In this document: positions 44,796 to 57,600 of the stretch, piece after piece
Numbering within the stretch: the stretch's first letter is position 1
How the letters are laid out: each line of letters opens with the position of its first letter
From: Suillus spraguei
Taxonomy: Eukaryota; Basidiomycota; Agaricomycetes; Boletales; Suillaceae
Assembly: GCA_016800925.1 (NCBI GenBank)
Contig: JABCPU010000084.1
Span: 62,001-126,000 of the forward strand
Direction of reading: 5' to 3'
Length of the DNA stretch: 64,000 nucleotides
Translations under genes and position numbers: made by a program
The notes under the pieces: model-generated
What the model saw: the letters and a program-made list of their open reading frames with translations, nothing else
Databases searched by the model: none
What the model was told of the DNA's origin: nothing

Positions 44796-45273
44796 TGTTA
44801 CGAACTGGGGTGGCATCACCAGCGACAGTGATAAGACACAGCCAGTCTGCTGGGAGGTTCGACTATGTTCAAAGGAGAATGAGGACTACCACAAGGAAGT
44901 ATTCCGAGTGGGATCAAGGGTTCAATTGAAGAGTCGTGACTCTAAGATGATCGGTAGAATAGAGACTAAGGCTAAGGAGTGCTTAGACTTAGAGGCAATT
45001 CAGACGACTTGGGTTGGAGACCTAAGCGAAGGATATTCCAGATAAAATCCAGTAAGATTAAAGTAAAGTACACAAGCATAATACAACGTGCTTAAATAAG
45101 CCAATATGTGTGCATGGACCAAGAGAGATGTGAGAACGTAAGTGCATATCCAAAGAAGGAAGGCAACTATGGTACAGATGCATTGAGCATATGAGTCAAG
45201 ATCATGTTACGTAACATACATGTACAAGGTAAAGACGAAACTAAAATGAATAGGGGCACGTATGATTGTAAAA
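44796..45273 (-). repeat. 3' LTR of gypsy copy 2
   Basis: TGTTACGAACTGGGGTGGC...ATTGTAAAA. The last bases differ from the usual TGTAACA, one substitution at the inner end. Confidence 0.9.
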
Positions 45274-45310
45274 TTACCCCCGTTTTACATGTAAAGTCAC
45301 CAAACTTTAC

Positions 45311-46810
45311 TTATTCTGGAGCATTCTCATAGTAGATCGGATCATCACTGAACTCATAATCTTTGTCAAGAACTGAACCACTCATCATATATGCAGCCTC
45401 TTCAGCACCAGCACATCGCTTAGAGTCTCTTCTAGCCATTGCTCGAGTTTGTTCATCGTCAAGCTGTCGTTCCCAAGAACAAAGTGCATTGTAGAATCTG
45501 GTATCCTTCCAGCTCAGTGTGAAGGGTGGAGTTCTGACTCGTTGGGGACAGTAAATGGATAAGTGGGTCAGCAACCAATACCGACAAACCCCACACTGGT
45601 ACTCAGCACAATTATTCTGGCAATGCCCAAGTAGTCCACAGACGCAGCATTTCATGCTTTCATCAGGGTTGGAGTTCATTTTACGAAGTGGAGTTGGGGT
45701 GACAATGCGGTGATGGCGGCTCATAGAATGTGCACATTTCTTTCCACATTTATGAGTGATACGTCTAAGGGCTCGTTTATTGCTAGAACGGATGTTCTCG
45801 ATTTGGTTGTTGTTAACGGTATAAATTGAGGGTGCTGGTGTTACAACGGCTGCAGCTAGCAACTCGTTGGGGTCTGAGGAAGTCATAGGCCCTAAGGCTT
45901 CTACAAGGATGGGAATTGTAGAGTCGAAGATGTGAGGGACAACCATAGGCGGATGAATATGAAGTTCTTTTAACTGATGACTGAGCACGGTAACCTCAGC
46001 GAGTTCACTATCTAGTTCTCCAGCTACAAGATGACCGAGCGTGATAATCTCAGCAAGCTCGTTATGTAGTTCTCCAGTTACAACCGCTTTCTCGTGCATG
46101 ATGGAGCATTCTGTAAATAGATGGGGAGGTTCTGTGTCCTCATCAAGTGTGGTGGTAGCATTGACTGGGGATGGTGTGGGTTGTGTTTTGTAGTGATGGA
46201 TGGCGTCAATTAAATGAGCTACCAATCCTCTCGCTTCTCTAGAGTCGACCGTTGCTTCTTCAATTTCTCCAATAATGGTGTTGGCTGTGTTATTGGCTTC
46301 CTGAACAGCAGCGAGTAAGCCAGTAATGGCAGTGATATTAGAACGAGTGCCCAAATCATGGGTGGGAGGAGCAGGAATTGGAAGTGGATCTCTTTGTGGA
46401 GAGGGAGGTCTAGCCACGCCTGCTCGACACTCGGCCATGATGTGAATAGCTATTTCAACATCAGCCTTAAAAGAATTGGGAAGGAGAAGCAGCCCATAAG
46501 CGCGAATGCGTTTCTGGCAGTGTAGGATTCGTTGATGGATAGTATCATCTTGAATGTCATGGCATAAAGTTTCGATGAGGGCGGCTGTGCAGATGATATT
46601 GGTAAGGAGGATGGTGACGAATGCATCCTTGCCGGTAAGGATCTTTTCAATCTCAGTTGCATGTCCAGGACAGAGGAGGGCGGCTTCAATGAAGGTGTTT
46701 CCGTCAATGTTTCTGATGAGGTCATCATATTGATCGGCAGTGGTGTAAGTTTCTTCAGTGACAGGGTGAATGTAAGCAGTAGGGAAGGAGGCAGTAGCAG
46801 GGGAAGTCAT
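45311..46810 (-). CDS. Extra ORF3 of gypsy copy 2, open over 499 codons
   Basis: Start at 46810 (MTSPATASFPTAYIHPVTEE). Regions in order: FIEAALLCPGHATEIEKILTG (about residues 40-60), a helical part with FKADVEIAIHIMAECRAG, Pro-rich PPSPQRDPLPIPAPP, KELHIHPPMVVP, a basic part SNKRALRRITHKCGKKC, then near residue 390 a zinc knuckle CVCGLLGHCQNNC (C-x2-C-x4-H-x4-C) and a second Cys/His site CGVC...HLSIYC. WKDTRFYNALCSWERQL and an acidic tail follow. No signal peptide or membrane segment, so it is not envelope-like. It lies downstream of the chromodomain, before the 3' LTR. It might bind nucleic acid; that is inference. Confidence 0.8.
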   Translation of the reverse strand: MTSPATASFPTAYIHPVTEETYTTADQYDDLIRNIDGNTFIEAALLCPGHATEIEKILTGKDAFVTILLTNIICTAALIETLCHDIQDDTIHQRILHCQKRIRAYGLLLLPNSFKADVEIAIHIMAECRAGVARPPSPQRDPLPIPAPPTHDLGTRSNITAITGLLAAVQEANNTANTIIGEIEEATVDSREARGLVAHLIDAIHHYKTQPTPSPVNATTTLDEDTEPPHLFTECSIMHEKAVVTGELHNELAEIITLGHLVAGELDSELAEVTVLSHQLKELHIHPPMVVPHIFDSTIPILVEALGPMTSSDPNELLAAAVVTPAPSIYTVNNNQIENIRSSNKRALRRITHKCGKKCAHSMSRHHRIVTPTPLRKMNSNPDESMKCCVCGLLGHCQNNCAEYQCGVCRYWLLTHLSIYCPQRVRTPPFTLSWKDTRFYNALCSWERQLDDEQTRAMARRDSKRCAGAEEAAYMMSGSVLDKDYEFSDDPIYYENAPE

Positions 46811-46876
46811 ATCAAATAGTTTTGTGGGGCTAGTTCAAATTCAAAGGTCATGTTGTTTCTTATAAGCATTCAGGAT

Positions 46877-49800
46877 TCATGCGGAGTTTGCTAAGTTCTT
46901 TTTGGGAATCCATTCGTTATCTCCCAATGAATATCCTTTCCAGGAGACAAGATAGCATCGGTGATTGCCGGTCCCTTTATGGGAAAGAATTGCTTCTACT
47001 TTGTATTCTTCTTCTTCTTTAATGATATCAGGCAGTGGTTCAAGGAAGTTCGGGCCGTGTACGTCATTTTCGCTATAGGACGATAACACAGAAGCATGGA
47101 AGGTGGGGTAAATCTTCCATTGCGGAGGAAGTTTGAGCATGAATGTGATAGGTGATAAGACTTTGGTGATCAGGAAAGGTCCATATTGCTTTGGTGCGAG
47201 TTTTCGTGATGGGAGTTTGAGTCTAAGATTAGCAGCAGATAGCCAAACCTTATCTCCAATCTTCCATGGTTGGTACTTATCTCCTCAGGATCGTTCTGCC
47301 ATTGTTTGCATAGCAATGTTATGGCATGCGATGGCTTCCTCTCAGATCTTCTGCAGGGATTGAACTCGATCTTCTGCTGCTGGTATGGTAGAATCAGGGA
47401 TTAAATGGGGAATGGCACGGGGTTTGTATCCCATCATGAGAGAGAATGGTGAGGCGTTTTGGGCATTGTGTTTTCAATGATTGTGAATGAATTCAGCGAT
47501 AGGGAGGTGTTCTATCCATTCTTCAGGGTTATTCCAGCAGTAGATACACAAATAGGTTTCTAGTTCTTGGTTTAATCATTCAGTTTGTCCATTGGTCTGA
47601 GGATGATAGGCGGTAGATGGGGCAATGGTATAATCAAGGAGTCGTGCAAGTTCTTTTGAAAATCTTGATAGAAACTGCAATCCTCAATCTGATATGACTT
47701 TGTCGTGGAGACCAAACCATCGATAGACATGTTTCAGAAATAACTTTGCTACGCCTTCGGAGGTTACCGTTTTAAGGCAAGGGATAATAATTACCCCCTT
47801 CATAAGGCCATGGTCCACCACAACCATGATACTATCAAAGCCCCCTGAAACAGGGAGATTGATAATCAAATCAACAGAGATTTGTGAGAAGGGGCGGGTA
47901 GCGGAGGAAGGAATGGGGACAAGTGGAGGTCGGACCGGTGTAACAAACATATTGGCACTGGGCTTAAAACCCTATCTTTTGACACTCGTCTCACATCTAT
48001 AGGAGTTACCACTTGTCCATGGCCGTCTTACCCCTTTAGCATTACTGGCAGCATCCCACACTCACCACACACCATACTGACTACCGCACCATGTTCCACA
48101 TACCAATGTCCTCCCATGTCCTTGCCGCATCCGCATAGCTCCATTTGGTGCATTGTTTGTTTTATGTTCATTAACACTGATTCCATGGCAAGTCTTATTA
48201 CATGTTGCCTCGTGCCGCAGCGCCTCACATTATGTTTACATACGGCGGTTACTACAGTTGAGCGCTACTGATCTCGCCTAGAGCATTCCGAGTACATACG
48301 AATTATGATATAAGCACCGCATACCCTGCATGATACAGGTACCTGATTTTACACCATTGCACATACTATAGGTCAGGATTATTGTCTAGCTCTGGATCTA
48401 CCCAGTAGTGGACATAGTCTTTAAAGTTTCCTTATCGCTCATTAATCAATCATGCTCATTCCCCATTACTGCTGGCATACCACTGGACTTTTGACTGTTA
48501 TTTTGACTGAACTTCTCATGCGCCGTTACTTTACTGCTGAAAGTACCGCGGCCTTTCTTTACTGTTTCTTTGCACTGCTCGCAACCTTACCACTACCGCT
48601 GATATCATCGCTCAACATCACTCGCTCGACGCAACTGTTTCTGACTATATCTCAACCACGGTAGTACCACTACTTATGACGCTAGTTCTGGCAGCATCAT
48701 CGCTGACCGCGGCAACTTACCACTGACCACGACGCTTCTTTTGCACATAAGTTTGACTCGAACTTGACCATACTAATAGGCATCCACCTTTAGGGTCGAA
48801 TGCTCTTGTTCTCACAAGTGAAGCAGACTAGACGGAGTGCAAGACTCACATACTAACTTAGGAGGTAGTTTATCTACAGCCCAGGATAAGTTGTATCTTT
48901 ACACCAGATGAGTATCTGATTTCATTTGCTGACAAAGGGCGCAACTCTTGACATATTTACGGATATAGGCACCCATAGAAGGCCACCAGGCTTCCCATTT
49001 AACAAGTTCTTCAGTTTTGAAATGGCCGGGATGACCAGCAGTGATATGATCATGATAGCAAGTGAGGGTAGCAGCACGATGAATGGGAGGAATGTAAGCA
49101 CAGTTCTTGAAATTGAGCACGTCATGTTCAATCTTCCAATCAGACAATGCCTACTTCATGGGAGAAAGGCAGACACTGTCTAGTGCATCCGATGCCATTT
49201 TAAATACAGGGTCGTCCAAAGGGTCAGAAGTAGCCAATACATCAAGTAGATCGTTATTGATGAGTCGGATGAACAGGGAATCAGGAAGAAGCACAGTATC
49301 TTCATTATCACGAGAACCATCGTCATGATCTAGGCGATGTGAGAAAGCATCTGGAATGGCTAGTTTAGTGCCTGCAATGTGATGTAGTTCAATGTCAAAG
49401 AGTGACAATGTCAATTGCCAGCGAGCTTGTCATTGAGTTAACTTCTGTACAGTACGGAAGTACAGAAGGTTTTTGTGGTCAGTGAAGACGATGACAGTGT
49501 GGGCGCTCCCTTCAAGATAGTAACGCCATTCATTTAAGGCACGGATAACTGCAAGTAATTTCCAGTCGAAAATCTGATAGTTGCGCTCTGCTGGATTTAG
49601 CGACTGAGAGAGGTAAGCACATGGGTGATAAATGCCATTTTTGTTGGTTTGCAATAGGACACCTCCAGTTGCTACAAGAGAAGCATCAGTTGCGACCACA
49701 AATTGCCGTGATGGATCTGGATTGTGAAGTACCGGTTGTTTTATAAAGTGTTCCTTAAGGTCTTGGAAGGTGTCCTGACATTGAGTCGTCCAAAGGAAGG

Positions 49801-51886
49801 AAGTGTCCTTCTTTGTTAGATCGATGAGGGGTCGTGCAATATCAGAGTAATGAGAGATACATGTGCAGTAAAAGGTGCAGAATCCTAAAAATGACCGAAC
49901 ATCTCTTATGCTTTTTGGAACAGGCCATTCGGCAATCCCTTTTGTCTTGGCAGTATCCATAGCAATCTGTCCAGGCTGAATGATTATTCCAAGGTATTCC
50001 ACTTTGTCAGCATCGAAGGTACACTTTTCTGGTTTCAGGAAAAGATGTTTGTTTTGTATTTTCATCAGTACTTGTCTGGTATGTTTGCGGTGTTCTTCCA
50101 TAGTTGTCGAGAAAATGAGGATATCATCCATATAGATAACCATCCATCCTTCGTTAATCTCCTGCTGGAAGGTGTGATTCATGTATGCTTGAAACGTGGC
50201 TGGTGAATTACATAACCCAAAGAACATGACATTAGGTTCATAGAGACTGAATTCCATTGTGAACACAGCTTTCCATCAATCCTTGGAATGGATGCAGATG
50301 TTGTTGTATCCTGACCATATATCCATTTTTGTGAAGAATTGTGCATTGTGAAGCTGTGCCACAAGAGATACTGGTAAAGGAAGTGGATAAGCATTTTTGA
50401 CTGTCCAATAATTGATGTAATGATAGTCCTGGCAAGGACGGAGTTCTCCGCTCTTCTTTCCAATGAAAAAGAACCCACTAGCTTGGGGTGATTTTGATTC
50501 AGAAATGAACCCCTTAGCAATGTTTTCATCAATGAATGCTTTTACCAAAGTTCACTCCCTTTCTGACAGCGGGTAAACCTTAGACGTTGGGGGAATAAAA
50601 CCGGGTTTGGTATTGATGCGATGGTCAATAACCGGTTGTTCCAGGGGAAGTTTGTTAAGTCCATCTTTAGCAAAGATGTCAGCGAAGTCATGGAGGTAGG
50701 ATGGTACAAGTGCTTCGAATGACTTCTTTTTCTTCTTTTTTTCATTGGTTGCGAATTCTTGTGCCTTGTTACTGTATTTCGGCGGAGGAAGGGAGATGGT
50801 AGAGTAACTCGGGAGTTGTTCAAGTCGGGAAGTTCCATCATGAGTAAGGGGTGTATCCATGAATACTTCGTCGATGATTCTCATGTCACTTCCGTCGATG
50901 TCGTATTCAACCAGGAATTCTCCTCCTCCAAGTTCATAGGATGATACTTCTCGTACTTCAGGGGCACTCCATACGTCATGCATAGTATTAAATTGCTCGT
51001 CTTCTTTCGCATGCATGGTGGACGTCATGGGTATGTCCTGATCAAGAATTTCTTTGATAGAAGTGGAAGGGGTCAATGATTTGGGTGGTACGAAGTATTT
51101 GGTTAACTTTGGAATATTATGAGCTCGTCCTCCAAGATCTTCTTCAGTTTTCCGCTTTCCTTGCTGTTGTTCTTCGATTGGTCATTGTTCAATGGGTTTT
51201 GATGGCGGCGGTTGAGATTCTGGTTCTGACTCGTGCTTTCATTTTTCTACACGAGGAATAGGTGATGGGGGATGCGGTGGTATTCTTACTCATGGAGAAG
51301 CTTCATTGATCATGAGTTCGTCAGGGATGTCAATGGTAGGAGCAATGACAAGTTTTGGAAGTTTCAAATTTTGCCATTTCTTGGTGTGGTAAGGGAAAGC
51401 AGAAGGTAATCTGTTCCTCTTCTGATCTGTATCCACATCTTGTTCAATTTCATCAGACTTCATCGTTCGTGGGAGGGCAAGTGTTTTGGCGGCCCAATCT
51501 ATACTTGGGTTCATGGCACGTAACCACGGGATTCCCAGAAGAATTTGATCTCTTCGCCCAAGTTTAGTGATATTGAACTTTCCATACATGGTTCGTTCAT
51601 TGATCTTTACCACTAGAAGGCAATAATGCGTGATTGGCCCTCCTTTGATGAGGGTTCCATCTGCGGTGGTAACTTGAAATGGTGTTTTGAGTTTTCTTTG
51701 TGTGATTTGATGGAGTTTCACAAACTCCTCGGAGATGAACATTCCTGCTGTGCCAGAGTTGATAATGGCGGTAGTGTTGACAGATTTTAAGTGAGTATGC
51801 GAATGCAGGGTGATAGGAATCCGAAGTTCTTTTCTTTCACCTACAGCACATACAAGTCTTAGTAATACATTGGGAGAAACATACAT
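46877..51886 (-). pseudogene. pol: pol of gypsy copy 2 with many stops and an inserted LTR
   Basis: Start at 51886 (MYVSPNVLLRLVCAVGERKEL). The protease site reads INSGTAGMFIS, with the catalytic Asp changed to Asn. RT has [10 protein letters not shown] and YMDDILIF; RNase H keeps the block SLNPAERNYQIFDWKLLAVI lost in copy 1. Integrase: YHDHITAGHPGHF...CALCQQMKSDTH, split at 48903/47939 by the LTR-like element, then [16 protein letters not shown] (second core Asp changed to Asn). The chromodomain is EYKVEAILSHKGTG...YLVSWKGYSLGDNEWIP. I count roughly a dozen in-frame stops, several as CAA or CGA to TAA or TGA type changes. Non-functional. Confidence 0.92.
47939..48903 (+). mobile_element. 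Solo LTR-like element, family A, duplication CCGG/CCAG
   Basis: TGTAACAAACATATTGGC...GTTGTATCTTTACA. Flanks CCGG (47935-47938) and CCAG (48904-48907). Excision restores the integrase reading DTH-P-VRPPL, as in copy 1. Confidence 0.9.
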
Positions 51887-51906
51887 CGAGTCTTTGTTTC
51901 TCCAAG

Positions 51907-52758
51907 TTAAAAATCCTCTACAATTTGTCTCATGGTTTCGTCTTCTTTGTTTTGAACTTCTTTTGCTTCTGCTTGATGAAGTGGAGTCTTCTTCTTCCTA
52001 TCAGGACAGTTACCAATATGGTGTCCTGTCTTTCTGCATCCAAAACATTGATCTTTTCTCATGCACTCAGATCTTTCCATATCGGAAATTCAATCTACGA
52101 CCATTGTGTTTGAATCACGACTGGGTGTGTAACATGCATTTCCATAGTTCTTCTTCTTCTGTGGAGCATGACGTGCTTGTAACACCTGAAGGTGCTGGTG
52201 GGAGTTGTCGATGGAAACGCATTGTGATACAACATTGCGGAATACATCTGGGACGTCGCCTGGTGCAAATAGTTTGGTCAAGATGCCTAAGTTAAGGCCA
52301 TCTTGGAAGAATTGGACTTTTGTTGCATTGTCGGTGATATGGGCTTTAGCTGTAAGTGCTTCAAAGTCAGCGATATAGGTTTGGAGCTCGCTGTTTCCTT
52401 GTTTAAGATCCCTGAGCTTCGTTAATGTGGTTCCTATGGAATCTACCGGTTTGAAAGCTTCATTGAAGCTTTTCATGAAATCTTTCATCGTCCCATAACC
52501 AACTTTCTGTCCAGAAGTGTCAATGGATTGAGCGTGAGCAAGAAATTGCTCTTTCCAAGATTTGGTGTTCTTTTCCGTCATGAAGGATGTAATGAAAATG
52601 ATCTTCTGCTTGTCGTTGGTATAGAACTTTTTATTGATGTTGAAGTATGCATTGCATGATAGAATGAATTCCAGGGAATTGTCGTGATCTCCATCAAAAG
52701 CGGTTGGGAAACCGATTTTATATTCAAAATATTTTCTGGTGGTGGCTGTAGTAGTCAT
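51907..52758 (-). pseudogene. gag: gag of gypsy copy 2, nearly complete
   Basis: Open from 52758 for 222 codons (FEYKIGFPTAFDGDH, FITSFMTEKNTKSWKEQFL, YIADFEALTAKAHITD, NLGILTKLF). A stop near 52090 is followed in frame by the CCHC knuckle CFGCRKTGHHIGNC (about 52055-52010) and the end VEDF. Retrotransposon gag domain plus knuckle, as usual for the family. A single stop separates capsid and nucleocapsid parts. Confidence 0.88.
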
Positions 52759-52895
52759 TATGATGAATGGTCTGGTGAGTTATACTTTCTCGGTGCCTAC
52801 ACGCACGGTCTCGCTGTCCGTTAGGGCTTTATCAGGGTTCAGAGGGAGGGGTTCGAAGACTGGATAGTTGATGATTGATGTGGACTTTAATCTTT

Positions 52896-53367
52896 TGTTA
52901 CGAACTGGGGTGGCATCACCAGCGACAGTGATAAGACACAGCCAGTCTGCTGGGAGGTTCGACTATGTTCAAAGGAGAATGAGGACTACCACAAGGAAGT
53001 ATTCCGAGTGGGATCAAGGGTTCAATTGAAGAGTCGTGACTCTAAGATGATCGGTAGAATAGAGACTAAGGCTAAGGAGTGCTTAGACTTAGAGGCAATT
53101 CAGACGACTTGGGTTGGAGACCTAAGCGAAGGATATTCCAGGTAAAACCCAGTAAGATTAAAGTAAAGTACACAAGCATAATACAACGTGCTTAAATAAG
53201 CCAATATGTGCGCACGGACCAAGAGAGATGTGAGAACGTAAGTGCATATCCAAAGAAGGAAGGCAACTATGGTACAGATGCATTGAGCATATGAGTCGAG
53301 ATCATGTTACGTAATATACAAGGTAAAGACGAAACTAAAATGAATAGGGGCACGTACAATTGTAACA
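52896..53367 (-). repeat. 5' LTR of gypsy copy 2
   Basis: TGTTACGAACTGGGG...CACGTACAATTGTAACA, adjoining the conserved AAAGATTAAAGTCCACA start of the internal region. Confidence 0.93.
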
Positions 53368-53372
53368 CACAT

Positions 53373-54643
53373 ATTGATCCACACATTCTAAGTGCCGAAC
53401 TCCGAACTCCGGTAGTCCACTATTTCAGGGTTTGGGGTTCAGAACTCAGGATTCTGCACTTGAGACTGAAACAAATGTTAGGCAATAAAATGACTTTGAT
53501 CCACACATTTTTGGTAGATATCTTTTTCGTCTCAAATCTCAAATTTCGAGTGCTGAACCCCGAACCCCGACATCTGGTAGTCCACAATTTCAGGGTTCGG
53601 TACTTGGGACTCAGAAAAATGTCAGGCAACAACAAAACTTTGATCCACACATTTTTGGTAGTTATCTTGTTTGTCTCGAATCTCGAGTTTCTAGTTTCGG
53701 GACTCTGCACCCAGCACCTGGCACTCGGCACTCGCACTAGATGACTCAACACATGGACTTTAAATCTTTCACCTTGTGTGTTGTGTTTCGGGTGTCTGGG
53801 TATCCGGAATTCAGGAAATATCTAGTTTGAATCTCCAGTTTCAAGTTCCAGGTTTCGGGACTTGGCATCCGGCACCCAGCACTTGGTACTCAGGGTTCGG
53901 CACCCAGTGAAATTTGACATTTACATTTTTGTGAGTTTTGACATCTGAGTCTCGTGTTTCGGGCTTCAGGTGCTCGGGTGGTTGGGTTTTGAGACTCGGT
54001 GATTTGTTGTGTTAGACAATAGGATATGGTGCACACCAAGGCTCAGGTTTCAGGTTTTCATGCTTCGGGGTTTAGATTTTGGTGGTCAATGGTAGGTATA
54101 TGCACTCATAGGGTGCATGTATCCTATGTGTTTGATTCTCTGGTAGCTACATCAGCTGTATGTCTTTATGATACATATCTAGGCCCACCCATCTATGCAA
54201 TAAATATTTTACTGCACCCTCAGCCCACCCGTGCATGTAATACACCCCACATCAGCCCACCTGTATATGTAATATTTTCTTACCTCGGCCCACCCGTCTA
54301 TGCAATTATATTTGCCTTGCATCTCTCTTCAGCCCAGCTGTCTATAATATCCTACTCTACATACTACCCAGATGGGCTGACCCATCTCTGTCGGTGATGA
54401 TATCCCCCTGGCCCATCCATCAACATCAGAAATCATGTTTCCCTCTGGCCCACCCGTCTCTCCTGAAAATAAGATCCTCCCGGCCCACCTGTCTCCATTG
54501 GAAATAATATTCTCCCTGGCCCATCCATCAACATAAAGGATATACATAACCTTGGCCCATGGTCCGCTGGCCCGTCTTTGATGGGATATTATGTGGGCCA
54601 GGTGACCCATATAGTATGGAGTTTGTCACTGAAGGGGCTCCTC
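53373..54643. repeat. Minisatellite, right part, and GGCCCACC repeat block
   Basis: 53373-53900 continues the array of 44200-44790. 54180-54643 repeats the GGCCCACCC block of 1490-1995 and ends at the same GGGGCTCCTC. Matches 806-1995 nearly base by base except for short indels. Confidence 0.85.
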
Positions 54644-57600
54644 ATGGACCTGGAGGACTCCCTGTCCTTCCCACCAATTTGCCTACCAATTGAAAAATAG
54701 CAAAACCTGGCGCATCTCCTCCTGGAGAAGGTCCACTTCTTCAGCCCAGTGAAGCGCCCTGGCATGGGATTTGCACCATTCAACACAAACACCTGGCAAA
54801 CACTGAGATTAATCACATCAAAAATGGATCGTAAACCTTACCATCAACGTCCCCGCCATCTGTGCAATTGTCCACACCATCCATCATCCAAATCCATGTC
54901 AGTCTTCACCTTCCCTCTCCCTGAGTGGCAAATGGGTCGATGAGTGGCTTCACATCATCATCAGAGAGGTCCTGCAACCGTCCATGCCAATCTACCTTCT
55001 TCAAAATCTGTGCGAGAGATTTGAGAGCCCCCCATGCAGTCCTATAGCGCTTCACACACGCTGCCTGCCTAGCATGTATACGTGCAAGCACATTTTGAGC
55101 CCAAGTATTGGCCCCTTGGCCCCAAATCCATTCCCTCTTGAAATTCAAGAGGGAGCAGTGTACATGGAGGCACTGCCTAAGCTCTTCTAAAGCGTCGTGA
55201 GCTTGCATGAATTGCATCGCAATTCCCACTCGATGTGTTGGAGGTGCAAATCACAAGCATTACCATTCAATGCAGATGGGAGCCACAACTTCATAAGCTC
55301 AGCATTTTCAAGAGCACTGGTTGCTGACGTGTTGACAAGTACTTGCACAGGTGGTACATATAGAAACTGGATCCGCCTCCGAGATTCAGTCTTTCGATGA
55401 AGAGACATCCTCATGTGGAGGATACTCAACTTCTGTGTATCCATGCCATGTTGTCGGCTATGGCCTTCAAGCGCTGCCTTGTAGAGCGTTTTAGTATGGT
55501 GAGCAAGACATGTGCTAATCACTCACTGTTCTTCTTCAAGGTCAATGCCTGATGCAATGAGCACACTTGGCGACACATCAGGGTGAAGTGAAAGATCTAC
55601 ACCACATTCGAGATCCTCAGCCTTGAGCTGGGCTAAGTTCAAGCATGCACTTGCTTGTGTAATCGCTGGTCGATTTATATGTCAAGTAGGGTACATCAAA
55701 GAGATCAAATCAAACTCACCAATGCCTTTCAGCTGTAACGGGTTGGAAACCATCGTATCATTCGGATTTTCCTCCCATGCCTCCATTTTAACCTTCCAGG
55801 CCATGCAATTTTCAGACATGATGACACTATCAAACTCCTTGAAGGCAGCACCATGCTCAGCCTTTTCTGTCTGGGCTTCTTTTATCTTGAATAAAAGCAA
55901 TGATCCTAAAACCAAATCTATTAGTTTTTGTGTACATAATACTGCGCAACTAGAGCTCACTGAGTCCAACTACTTTTTTCTAGTTCCAGTCACTGAAATG
56001 ATTGTCTAGTGTGTCTCGATGACAGCCTGGACCCATACCCTTCATGCTTGAAGCTACAGGATTGATATTTGACCATCCTCGCTCTGGTGCCTCGCCATCT
56101 GTGCGCCCAACAAAGTGAGTAAAGTTGAATGAAAAAATCATTTGGCACTTGGAGATGTGCACAGGAAGATGGAACTTGGGCACAAAGAAGTGGATCATCC
56201 TTGTAAGATAGTTCAAGTGGTGGGAAGGTGGCAAAGACAACATGTGTGACCAAAGATGCTTGCGCCATTGACAAGCGATGTCATATGACACATTCAAGAT
56301 ATCTACTGTGGAGTGTCGTAGTGTAGAGAAAAACAGATAATCCATGTTCAGATACCTGATCATGTTTGTTAGATCAGACCATAAAATTAGTGAGAAAAAA
56401 CCCACTTTTCTCCCTTTTGAAGGTCACCAACTCCATTGGAGCACTTCATATTATGACGTGCACAATCTACAGTACCTACTCCCATTGCCGCAAGTCCTTG
56501 AGATAATTTGGTGTCTGCCATGTTCACAGTGTTGTGGCTGGAGCACGTGCTTTTCTGCAAGTTAGAATGTCAGACAGCATCTTGACCCAAGCGGTGAAGA
56601 AACGTACCTCTTGTGTATCTTCAACCCTGTCTGAGATGTGAGACTTGTAAGATGCCTCCTCTACAAAATAAGCCCAACCTCATGAAAGGCTAGGATCAAT
56701 CTCATTGGACGATACCACATGTCTTTTCAGATGAAAATTGGCATCAATCGCCAGAAAAAGTCCACATAGCCAACTGAGATATGATCAGTGCTCTTGAGTA
56801 CTGACCACCTTGTGATATATATCAGACTCACCCTTTGGCCTTTGGAGCATCTTGCCAATTGTCTGGGAGATTTTTCCCAGGCTGCAGACATGCAGGACAT
56901 AACACAGCACACTGACCCTCTGAAGTACCTGCCACACCACTTGGATCATGGCCACATCCTGAGCGCTTTAACATCACCAAGTGACACCATTCACGGACCA
57001 TGCACATGAAAGATTCATAACGATCCTGAAACAACAGTGTGAACTGAAAAATTCACACTTAGTGAGATTAAAACTTACTTTTCATTTGGTCAAGCCTGTG
57101 TTGTCTATTAAGCGAACCAGTGAGTGATAAAACTCATATGCGGAAGCTTTTGACTCAAAAGACAGAATATGGTATTGATAAAGAACATGGAATGTTGTGG
57201 CCGTTCGTGGATTAGTAGAAGTCGATGGAAACCAACCAGCACGCAGTAGTTGCCTAGTATGTGTCTGGGAGGTCGTGCAGCCACAGAAGTCCAGCCCAAT
57301 TTCATGAATACCATTGGCATCAATGAAAACAAAATCATCGTTGAATGCCTTTCTGGGAAGAATGCACCACTTGCTGATTGCCAGCTGTATGCAAAGGCCC
57401 ATGCTTTTCAATGAAATACGCTCAAAAAATTGACTGTTCCATTCCTAAGAAGCTAATGAGCTATCGGTGCTTTAACAATTGAGAAAATAAACTGACCTGA
57501 ATATGATGGGTAGGTAACCGTATGTGATTCTGGATGATACAGGCGCCACAGTACAATTGCGCATCCAGACACTCCTGGCATTGATATCGTGGGGGTGTAA

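Larger units (their letters stand above)
44796..53367 (-). mobile_element. Ty3/gypsy chromovirus copy 2, duplication CACAT
   Basis: LTRs at 44796-45273 and 52896-53367, perfect CACAT flanks at 44791-44795 and 53368-53372. Same gene order as copy 1, on the minus strand. The LTRs are about 98% alike, with several CpG to TpG differences (GCGCACGG against GTGCATGG). A family A element (47939-48903) sits in the integrase region. LTRs and proteins are clearly diverged from copy 1, so the two copies are separate insertions. Confidence 0.95.

Noticed and set aside
45311..46810. ORF3 as a retroviral-type envelope gene
   Set aside because: No signal peptide or hydrophobic membrane segment; zinc knuckles and a basic region instead.
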